Assembly (NCBI GenBank): GCA_003243255.1
Contig: QFQM01000146.1
Span: 1 to 11,075 of the forward strand
DNA length: 11,075 nucleotides
From: Flavobacterium psychrophilum
GTDB lineage: Bacteria; Bacteroidota; Bacteroidia; Flavobacteriales; Flavobacteriaceae
Reading direction: 5' to 3'
The notes beneath the pieces were generated by a model. That model did no database searches, was not told where the DNA came from, and was given only the letters and a program-made list of their open reading frames with translations. Positions 1 to 5,619 of this stretch are shown here, one piece after another (position 1 is the first letter of the stretch; the number at the start of each line of letters is the position of its first letter). Position numbers and translations under genes: made by a program.

Positions 1-321
1 CATGGTACGGCTACGCCCAACAACGACCTTTCGGAGGGCAGGGCGTTAATTAGGGCTTTTGGCAATAATGTACCCGAGTTCAGTTCGACCAAACCGTTTA
101 CCGGACATACGCTGGCTGCTGCTGCGGCAATTGAGGCGGTATACAGTGTGCTGGCTCTTCAGAACGGGAAAGTATATCCTAACCTGAATTTTAAGACACC
201 TATGGAAGAATTTGATATTGTTCCGCAAACGGTGCTAAAAGAAAAAGAAATCAATCATGTGCTGTCAAATTCGTTTGGATTTGGCGGTAACTGTTCAACC
301 CTGCTGTTTTCTAAAAGCTAA
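1..321 (+). CDS. beta-ketoacyl-ACP synthase, C-terminal part (5' end outside window)
   Basis: This is the last 106 codons of a condensing enzyme of the FabF/KAS-II type, read in frame 1 from the first base and ending at TAA 319-321. It opens with the second catalytic-histidine motif HGTATPNND (visible residues 1-9). It continues with the lysine and third catalytic histidine in KPFTGHTLAAA (K31, H36), and near the end has the glycine-rich NSFGFGGNC loop typical of KAS enzymes. Both visible catalytic histidines are intact, so this half looks catalytically competent. The active-site cysteine lies upstream, outside the window. Its stop overlaps the next start by one base (TAATG), and that next gene encodes a catalytically dead KS-like protein. 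This suggests a translationally coupled KS/chain-length-factor-type heterodimer for polyene chain extension, as in aryl-polyene and flexirubin clusters. The family call is firm; the pathway role is inferred from neighbours. Confidence 0.93.
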   Translation, partial: HGTATPNNDLSEGRALIRAFGNNVPEFSSTKPFTGHTLAAAAAIEAVYSVLALQNGKVYPNLNFKTPMEEFDIVPQTVLKEKEINHVLSNSFGFGGNCSTLLFSKS

Positions 322-1385
322 TGAAAAAGTGTTATATCAACGGTACCGGATGTGTTTCGTCGCAAAAAACCATTAACACGGCTTTTTTGCAGGATATTAT
401 TATAAATGAAAATGAAAATATACTTGAGCTTTCGCTGCCTGATTATAAAGAGGTGATTCCTCCTGCTGCATCAAGGCGAATGGCAAAAGGGGTAAAAAAT
501 GGTATAGTAGCTTCGCACTGGGCAATGAAAGAAGCCGGTGTTCAGAATTTAGATGCCATTATTACCGGAACCGGTATGGGTTGCTGTATCGATTCTGAAA
601 AATTCCTGAAAGCGCTTATTGATAATAAAGAAGAGTTTTTAACTCCAACGTCTTTCATTCAGTCTACCCATAATACTGTGGGAAGACAAATTGCGCTTGG
701 GCTTGAATGTAAAGCCTACAATTTTACCTATGTGAATGGTGCGGTTTCGTTTGAATCATCACTCATTGATGCTAAAATGCAGATTGATGAGGGTGAAGCG
801 GCTACACTACTAGTGGGGGGTGTAGAAGAGAATGCCGAAAATACAACCAACTTTTTACAGCTTTCGGGCATTATAAAAGAAAAAGGGCAGTCGCCTTATG
901 ATATTCTGGGTTCTGATACACCGGGAGCAGTATTCTCTGAAGGCGCAGTGTTTTTTGTGCTTGAAGACGAGAAAAAAGATACGACTTATGCCGAGATTAA
1001 GGATGTGTCTATATACAACACGCTTGAAAAAGATGAGGTTGCGGCAAAACTGGATTTGTTCCTTAAAAGCAATAATCTTACTGTAAACGATATTGATGCA
1101 GTGGTTTTGGGATATAATGGCGATGCTGAATATGATGACTACTATAAAAACTTAAGTGAAGGTGTTTTAAGTAATACACAGCATGTATATTATAAACACC
1201 TGAGCGGGGAGTTTAATACAGCTTCGGCATTTGGCCTTTGGGTGGCATCACATATTATAAAACTACAGGAACTTCCTGAAATCCTTAAGGTAAATAAAAC
1301 GGAAAACAGGGAGTATAAAAATGTATTACTTTACAATCAGTACAGAGGTAAAGATCATAGTTTTACACTGCTATCCCAATGCTGA
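321..1385 (+). CDS. KS-like protein lacking the catalytic triad (chain-length-factor-like partner)
   Basis: A 354-residue thiolase-fold protein of the ketoacyl-synthase family, shorter than the roughly 410 residues of FabF. Family landmarks are TGTGMGCC (about residues 83-89), the STHNTVGRQIA segment (about 115-125) and the nucleophile-elbow region YVNGAVSFESSL (137-148). By hand alignment to FabF-type enzymes the active-site Cys is replaced by Ala141. The HGT histidine is replaced by Asn266 (GYNGD), and the GH histidine by Glu297 (KHLSGEF), with the flanking Lys292 and Gly296 kept. All three catalytic residues therefore appear lost. This fits a chain-length-factor or structural partner of the KS encoded immediately upstream, similar to the KS-like subunits of aryl-polyene clusters. 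The start overlaps the upstream stop by one base and the end overlaps the deacetylase start by seven. Residue equivalences are by eye; loss of the Cys is clear because no Cys lies in that segment. Confidence 0.88.
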   Translation: MKKCYINGTGCVSSQKTINTAFLQDIIINENENILELSLPDYKEVIPPAASRRMAKGVKNGIVASHWAMKEAGVQNLDAIITGTGMGCCIDSEKFLKALIDNKEEFLTPTSFIQSTHNTVGRQIALGLECKAYNFTYVNGAVSFESSLIDAKMQIDEGEAATLLVGGVEENAENTTNFLQLSGIIKEKGQSPYDILGSDTPGAVFSEGAVFFVLEDEKKDTTYAEIKDVSIYNTLEKDEVAAKLDLFLKSNNLTVNDIDAVVLGYNGDAEYDDYYKNLSEGVLSNTQHVYYKHLSGEFNTASAFGLWVASHIIKLQELPEILKVNKTENREYKNVLLYNQYRGKDHSFTLLSQC

Positions 1386-2152
1386 CCCATAAAGTAAATA
1401 CAGGTTTTTTATTTGCTGCGGTTATATGTCTGACTATTTATTCATTTTACGGGCTGCTACCCTGGTGGGTATATATAGCACCATTTGTGTTGTGGTTTAT
1501 TATTGCAGGATGGGGTTCGGCATTTGTACAGTCGGGCTATCATATAAAAACATTTAATAGTGCTAAAACTGCTGATAGAAAGGTAGCCATAACTTTTGAT
1601 GATGGCCCTACTCCTTATACCGAAGAGGTACTTCGATTGTTGCGACAGTACAATATAAAAGCAACTTTTTTTTGCATTGGCCGTCAGATTGAGAAACACC
1701 CCGATATTTTTCAGCAAGTGATTAATGAAGGGCATACCGTAGGTAATCATACATACACTCACTGGTCAAGGATTTCTTTATTAAGTGAAGAAAAATTTGA
1801 AGAAGAAGTTGTTCTGACGGATAAGGCAATCGAAAAGTATGGTGAAAAGAAAGCTTTGTTTTTCAGGCCGCCTTATGGTGTTACGAATCCCAATATAGCA
1901 AAAGCCTTAAAGGCTACCGGGCATAAAGTTATAGGATGGAATATACGCTCGTTGGATGGCAGGCTAAAAAATGAACAATTGATATTTAACCGTATAAAAA
2001 CACGCCTTGCACCCGGAAGTATTATATTGCTGCATGATACCTCTCAAAAATCGGTAAATGTGCTGGAACAATTATTGATACTTTTGCAGCAACAGAAATA
2101 TGATGCTGTTACTGTTGATGAATTATTAAATATACCCGCTTATGAAAAATAG
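1379..2152 (+). CDS. membrane-anchored polysaccharide deacetylase (CE4 / NodB family)
   Basis: A 257-residue protein with one or two N-terminal membrane segments (about residues 7-25 and 29-46) followed by a complete NodB domain (about 65-250). The CE4 motifs are present in order: TFDDGP (72-77, Asp74 as likely base and Asp75 as metal ligand), NHTYTH (123-128, with metal ligands His124 and His128), RPPYG (163-167), a tryptophan in GWNI (Trp187) and LLHD (217-220, His219). The family removes N- or O-acetyl groups from sugars with a divalent metal. The catalytic domain probably sits at the inner membrane, but its sidedness was not determined. Translation starts within the last codons of the KS-like gene (ATGCTGA, 7-base overlap), so it belongs to the same operon. 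It may deacetylate a sugar or acetyl group on the polyene lipid or its carrier. An unrelated envelope role is possible, though the overlaps on both sides argue against it. Confidence 0.93.
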   Translation: MLTHKVNTGFLFAAVICLTIYSFYGLLPWWVYIAPFVLWFIIAGWGSAFVQSGYHIKTFNSAKTADRKVAITFDDGPTPYTEEVLRLLRQYNIKATFFCIGRQIEKHPDIFQQVINEGHTVGNHTYTHWSRISLLSEEKFEEEVVLTDKAIEKYGEKKALFFRPPYGVTNPNIAKALKATGHKVIGWNIRSLDGRLKNEQLIFNRIKTRLAPGSIILLHDTSQKSVNVLEQLLILLQQQKYDAVTVDELLNIPAYEK

Positions 2153-2774
2153 TGTTTTTTATATCTTGTTTTTACTGACTACAGCCTTTACAGCGGTGGC
2201 TCAGGAGCAAAAAATGAGTGCGGCAGAAATGACAGCTTTTAAGAACGCTGTAAATGCCGTTGCTAAAAACACCAAAAGCCTTACTGCCGATTTTGTGCAG
2301 TATAAGCACATGGATTTTCTTTCAAAGGATATTGAGACATCGGGTAAAATGGCTTTTAAAACTCCAGGGATGCTGTTATGGCAATACACTAAGCCTTACC
2401 AGTACAGTGTAATATTTAAGAACAATAAGATCGCGATAAACGATGCCGGTAAGAAAAGTGAAATGAATGTGGGCAACAGCAAGATGTTTGCAAAACTCAA
2501 TAAGCTTATAGTTGGCAGTGTGAGCGGTGATATGTTTGACGAAAAGGAATTCACGATATCGTATTTTAAATCGGCAGAGCACAACATAACCAAACTGATG
2601 CCCAAGGATGTCGCGCTTAAAAAATACATTCAGCAAATGGAACTTTATTTCGATAAAAAAGGAAATATGGTTTCTCAGGTTAAAATGATTGAGCCTTCGG
2701 GCGATTATACCAAAATTATATTTAAAAATAAGGTAGCCAATGCACAGGTTTCGGATTCTGTTTTTACTAATTAG
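2142..2774 (+). CDS. LolA-like periplasmic outer-membrane lipid/lipoprotein carrier
   Basis: A 210-residue protein with a clear signal peptide (residues 1-20, probable cleavage after AVA before Gln21). The mature part matches the LolA/LolB-like fold in pattern: LTADFVQYKHMDFL (47-60), GKMAFKTPGMLLWQYTKPYQ (68-87), a short IFKNNKIAIND strand pair, and alternating strands to the C-terminus (YTKIIFKNK). The segment FKTPGMLLWQYTKP is the characteristic LolA 'PG.l.W.y..P' stretch. Classical LolA carries lipoproteins from the inner to the outer membrane. Aryl-polyene clusters carry dedicated LolA-like proteins thought to move the lipidated pigment. Being in the operon with a lipoprotein, barrels and an MMPL exporter supports this dedicated role over housekeeping LolA. 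It overlaps the deacetylase by 11 bases and the following lipoprotein gene by 35. Confidence 0.88.
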   Translation: MKNSVFYILFLLTTAFTAVAQEQKMSAAEMTAFKNAVNAVAKNTKSLTADFVQYKHMDFLSKDIETSGKMAFKTPGMLLWQYTKPYQYSVIFKNNKIAINDAGKKSEMNVGNSKMFAKLNKLIVGSVSGDMFDEKEFTISYFKSAEHNITKLMPKDVALKKYIQQMELYFDKKGNMVSQVKMIEPSGDYTKIIFKNKVANAQVSDSVFTN

Positions 2775-3363
2775 CAGCGGGCTGCTTGTTTCGTGCGCTG
2801 TTAGTACGGTAAAAGGGCTTGAGGCTAAAAAGCCACAGGCTGATACATATACTGCTACATATTTTTCTGATCCTGCTACCGACTATGTTTACAAAGCCCA
2901 TATTTCTGTTTATGGAAAGGACTTTGGCGGGATATTCATTGCCAAAAAAATTAACGACACACTATACCGGACTGCTTTTACTACCGAGTTTGGCAACAAG
3001 CTTTTTGATTTTGAAATTACCGATGACAGCTTCAAGGTAAACTATATCCTGGAGGAACTGGACAGGAAAATAATAGTAAATACCCTAAAACGCGATTTTA
3101 TGCTGCTGCTTAAAAAAAAGCATACTATCACCGAAGCGTATGAAGACGGAACCAGTACTATTTATAAATCAGAAGACGGAAAAAGATTTAATTACCTGTT
3201 TCTGGATAAGGCAACAGGCAGGCTTTCTAAAATTGTAAATGCCACAAAATCAAAAGAAAAAATTGTAATAAATTTCAGCGAAGAAAATAATATATTAGCC
3301 AAAAATATTGTAATTGACCATAAGAATATCAAGCTTAAGATTTTACTTAACTATATACAATAA
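2740..3363 (+). CDS. small lipoprotein of unknown function
   Basis: A 207-residue protein with a type II signal peptide: basic start MHRFR, a hydrophobic stretch, then the lipobox LVSC, giving lipidated Cys19. The residue after the Cys is Ala and no acidic cluster follows, so the surface-export signal (Cys followed by acidic residues) described for some Bacteroidota is not evident. A periplasm-facing anchor is therefore more likely. The remainder alternates short beta strands (YVYKAHISVYGKDFGGIFIAKK, 49-70) with charged turns, suggesting a beta-rich domain. I do not recognise a specific family. Its start lies 35 bases inside the LolA-like gene, in another frame. No in-frame downstream ATG would keep the signal peptide, which supports this start. 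Following a LolA-like carrier, it could act like LolB as an outer-membrane acceptor (inference). Small lipoproteins also accompany LolA-like genes in aryl-polyene clusters. Confidence 0.8.
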   Translation: MHRFRILFLLISSGLLVSCAVSTVKGLEAKKPQADTYTATYFSDPATDYVYKAHISVYGKDFGGIFIAKKINDTLYRTAFTTEFGNKLFDFEITDDSFKVNYILEELDRKIIVNTLKRDFMLLLKKKHTITEAYEDGTSTIYKSEDGKRFNYLFLDKATGRLSKIVNATKSKEKIVINFSEENNILAKNIVIDHKNIKLKILLNYIQ

Positions 3364-3369
3364 ATTACT

Positions 3370-3981
3370 ATGAAAAAATTTTTACTATTATCTATGCTGA
3401 TTTTTGCTGCAATTGCCGCAGAAGCTCAGGTTACATTTAAACCCGGTATAAGAGGAGGGGTTAACTTCTCAAGTATCAGTGATACTAACCTTGATACTAA
3501 GGCTGATTTTTATGTTGGTGGTTTTGGAGCATTAAAACTTTCAAGGTTTTATACGCTTCAGCCGGAAATTACCTATTCACGTCAGGGTGGTAAAGGGAGT
3601 GCGTGGTTGTATAATGAAAATGTAGGCGACTATACAAGGCAAAATGTAGATGTAACACTACAGTATATATCACTTTGTGCTTTAAATAAATTTACGTTTA
3701 ACGACAAGTTTAATATTCATGTAGGGCCAACATTTGACATCATTACAAATTCTGGCCGTTATGTTTATAATGATGTGGATTTGGGTATTACTGCCGGTGT
3801 AGGATATACATTGCCAATGGGACTGTCTATTGAAGCCCGTGTTAAAAAAGGTATTATTGAACCTGTAGATACTTATTATTTTCAGGACAACAATAATTAT
3901 AATAACGATGATTATGCATCAAACCTTGTTTTCTCTATAGGGGTTTCATACAGCTTTGAGGTAACGGGCTCTTCTAAATAA
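3370..3981 (+). CDS. outer-membrane beta-barrel protein (PorT-like), first of a tandem pair
   Basis: A 203-residue protein with a Sec signal peptide (residues 1-19, AEA before Gln20). The mature sequence resembles the small 8-strand outer-membrane barrels common in Bacteroidota: alternating polar/hydrophobic strands with glycine and aromatic residues, such as VTFKPGIRGGVNFSS (21-35), ADFYVGGFGALKLSRFYTLQPEITYSRQG (45-73) and GVGYTLPMGLSIEARVKKG (143-161). One long loop is rich in Asn, Asp and Tyr (about 166-184). It is clearly paralogous to the next gene. Unlike that paralogue it does not end on a terminal aromatic residue: after the last strand (SIGVSYSFEV) come TGSSK. The gene starts 6 bases after the lipoprotein stop. 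A passive structural or pore role, or reception of the pigment in the outer membrane, is inferred from context only. Confidence 0.87.
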   Translation: MKKFLLLSMLIFAAIAAEAQVTFKPGIRGGVNFSSISDTNLDTKADFYVGGFGALKLSRFYTLQPEITYSRQGGKGSAWLYNENVGDYTRQNVDVTLQYISLCALNKFTFNDKFNIHVGPTFDIITNSGRYVYNDVDLGITAGVGYTLPMGLSIEARVKKGIIEPVDTYYFQDNNNYNNDDYASNLVFSIGVSYSFEVTGSSK

Positions 3982-4007
3982 AAATATAACCAACCAATAT
4001 ATTATTT

Positions 4008-4616
4008 ATGAAAAGAATCATTTTGTTGTCTGTCTTTCTGTTTGCATTGCAGGCAGAAGCACAGGTTACGGTTAAACCGGGTGTGAGAGCAGGGCTAAAC
4101 CTTGCTTCGGTTACAAATATGGATGCCGATATAAAACCGGACTTTTACATAGGTGGTTTTGTAGGCATAAAACTGGCAAGCTTTTATACATTACAGCCCG
4201 AAATAAGCTACTCAAGGCAGGGCGCTAATTCGGCAAGGTTTTATGATCCTTACGTAATTCCCGGCCCATATGTTACTGAGAAAGATTATGAACTGCAATA
4301 TGTTTCACTGGCGGTAATGAATAAATTTACTTTTGCAGAAAGCTTTTACGGAATCGTTGGTCCTTCGCTTGATTTTAAAGTAAGTGATAATTTTAATGCT
4401 GAAGAAGATGACGATGCGTTTGGGGTTGATTTTGCACTTAACGGAGGGATAGGCTATACACTGCCAATGGGTCTTTCTATAGAGGCGAGGTACAAACTTG
4501 GGCTTGTTGACGTTTTCGGTGACATCTATAATGATGATTACTACTATGAAGATGATAATTATGACAACATTAAACTTAACAGCGTACTACAGATAGGCGT
4601 TGCATATACATTTTAA
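4008..4616 (+). CDS. outer-membrane beta-barrel protein (PorT-like), second of a tandem pair
   Basis: A 202-residue protein with a signal peptide (residues 1-18, AEA before Gln19) and the same small-barrel architecture as its neighbour. Shared landmarks include VKPGVRAGLNLAS (22-34), PDFYIGGFVGIKLASFYTLQPEISYSRQG (44-72), MNKFTF (104-109) and GIGYTLPMGLSIEARYK (147-163). It ends in VAYTF, the canonical C-terminal aromatic signal for insertion by the BAM complex. Two acidic loops stand out, AEEDDDAF (131-138) and a run of Asp, Tyr and Glu around 172-186. These could bind cations or face outward. The 26-base gap to the previous gene is AT-rich and holds no good promoter match, so cotranscription is likely. 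The function is not known from sequence; outer-membrane organisation or reception of the polyene lipid is an inference. Confidence 0.87.
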   Translation: MKRIILLSVFLFALQAEAQVTVKPGVRAGLNLASVTNMDADIKPDFYIGGFVGIKLASFYTLQPEISYSRQGANSARFYDPYVIPGPYVTEKDYELQYVSLAVMNKFTFAESFYGIVGPSLDFKVSDNFNAEEDDDAFGVDFALNGGIGYTLPMGLSIEARYKLGLVDVFGDIYNDDYYYEDDNYDNIKLNSVLQIGVAYTF

Positions 4617-4626
4617 AAAAGAATAA

Positions 4627-4998
4627 ATGCTTCTAAAAGATTTTTATACAATACAATCGTTTGAAAGTAATGATGGCGGGAAATATGTTGCAACTATTAT
4701 GCTGAATAAGGATCATGATGTATTCAAAGGACATTTTCCGGGCAATCCTGTAACGCCGGGGGTGTGCATGATGCAAATTATTAAAGAACTTACACAGGAA
4801 GCAGTAAAAGCTCCGTTGATTATGAAAAGCGCCAGCAACATTAAGTTTATGGCGCTTATTAATCCGGAAGTGAATCCTTTGCTCAGGCTGGAGCTTGACA
4901 TTACCAGCACAGATGATGCTGTTATAAAAGTGAAAAACACCTCTTATTTTGATGAGACTGTCGCGTTAAAATTAAGTTGTATTTACAGTAAAAATTAG
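4627..4998 (+). CDS. hotdog-fold 3-hydroxyacyl-ACP dehydratase (FabZ/ApeI-like)
   Basis: A 123-residue single-hotdog protein of about the size of FabZ-type dehydratases. The active-site helix region reads GHFPGNPVTPGVCMMQIIKEL (35-55). His36 in HFPGNP is the expected catalytic histidine, and PVTPGV is the conserved turn. At the position where FabZ has its catalytic Glu (14 residues after the His) this protein has Gln50. The family dehydrates 3-hydroxyacyl-ACP to trans-2-enoyl-ACP. In aryl-polyene assembly each extension cycle stops at the enoyl stage, so such dehydratases make the conjugated double bonds. It has no signal peptide and is cytoplasmic, unlike the envelope proteins around it. It starts 10 bases after the barrel gene. 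Either the Gln is tolerated, as in some variant hotdog enzymes, or the protein needs a partner dehydratase; a thioesterase role is less likely given the HFPGxP motif. Confidence 0.88.
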   Translation: MLLKDFYTIQSFESNDGGKYVATIMLNKDHDVFKGHFPGNPVTPGVCMMQIIKELTQEAVKAPLIMKSASNIKFMALINPEVNPLLRLELDITSTDDAVIKVKNTSYFDETVALKLSCIYSKN

Positions 4999-5048
4999 GT
5001 AGATAGCCTGATAATTGTAAACTTTACACTACGATATTTCCTGATGTT

Positions 5049-5534
5049 ATGAAGTTGCTGGCATTATTTTTTTCGTCGATACTATTTTTCTTTGCCGATC
5101 TGGCCGGATTGCGCAAACAGTACTTGGGCGCGCCTAATTCAGCGGAAGTTGCAGAGGAACTGTTCGCAGCGGTTAAGGATGTTAGCGATGCCAATCCTGA
5201 TAATACGCTTGTTGCTTATAAAGCGGCTGCCTATACGCTTAAGGCAAAGCACGAAAAGGGGATGCTTAATAAAAAGAACCTTTTTACACAGGGTGCTAAA
5301 CTTTTAGAAGCCGTTATAAAGAGGGATCCGAGTAATTATGAAGCCAGGCTCATCAGGATGAGCATTCAGGAAAATGCACCAAAGATTACAGGATACAATA
5401 AGAAAATTGCTGAGGATAAAGCATTCCTTATCAAAAACTATAAAATTCAGAAGGCAGACCTAAAAGAGTATACTCAGGGTTTTGTGAAAGCTTCTGCATC
5501 TTTTACCGCTGATGAAAAAGCACTCTTCAGTTAA
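5049..5534 (+). CDS. hypothetical exported or membrane-anchored protein
   Basis: A 161-residue protein I cannot assign to a family. It begins with a strongly hydrophobic segment (MKLLALFFSSILFFFADLAG, 1-20), which is either a signal peptide or an N-terminal anchor; no lipobox is present. The remainder looks alpha-helical. Residues about 33-110 alternate small and large hydrophobic residues in a TPR-like way (AAAYTLKAK; LLEAVIKRDPSNYEARLIRM), with the DPSNYEA turn especially TPR-like, but no full repeat pair is convincing. The ATG at 5049 is chosen because an ATG five bases upstream is followed at once by an in-frame TGA. The gene sits between the dehydratase (50-base gap) and the 5561-5590 promoter, so it is probably the last gene of the first unit. 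A periplasmic adaptor role is possible but unsupported. Confidence 0.75.
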   Translation: MKLLALFFSSILFFFADLAGLRKQYLGAPNSAEVAEELFAAVKDVSDANPDNTLVAYKAAAYTLKAKHEKGMLNKKNLFTQGAKLLEAVIKRDPSNYEARLIRMSIQENAPKITGYNKKIAEDKAFLIKNYKIQKADLKEYTQGFVKASASFTADEKALFS

Positions 5535-5560
5535 GGAGCGGGCTAATCCGGTTGCTGTTT

Positions 5561-5590
5561 TTGGCAAAAAAAATTAAAAGGGTATCTTTG
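5561..5590 (+). promoter_or_regulatory. Bacteroidota-type promoter (TTG-N19-TAnnTTTG)
   Basis: TTG at 5561-5563 is separated by 19 bases from TATCTTTG at 5583-5590. This is an exact match to the primary sigma-factor promoter described for Bacteroidota (TTG in the -33 region, TAnnTTTG in the -7 region, spacing about 19). Transcription would begin near 5596-5598, giving a leader of about 23 bases before the ATG at 5620. It lies in the largest non-coding gap of the window (85 bases), directly upstream of the glycosyltransferase gene, so it probably starts a second transcription unit. Position and motif agree well; the start site was not measured. Confidence 0.78.
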
Positions 5591-5619
5591 CGCACCATTT
5601 TAAACCAACCATTTTTGTA

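Noticed and set aside
3982..4007. Promoter or small gene between the two barrel genes
   Set aside because: Only 26 AT-rich bases with no TAnnTTTG element and no room for a gene.
5011..5048. Possible promoter before the 161-residue hypothetical gene
   Set aside because: A TTG occurs at 5015-5017, but no TAnnTTTG element lies at suitable spacing; the nearest stretch (TATTTCCT) matches poorly.
5556..5572. TTTTT-GGC-AAAAA inverted repeat as a terminator between the two units
   Set aside because: The stem is only A-T pairs with a three-base loop and overlaps the promoter's TTG; too weak to call a terminator.
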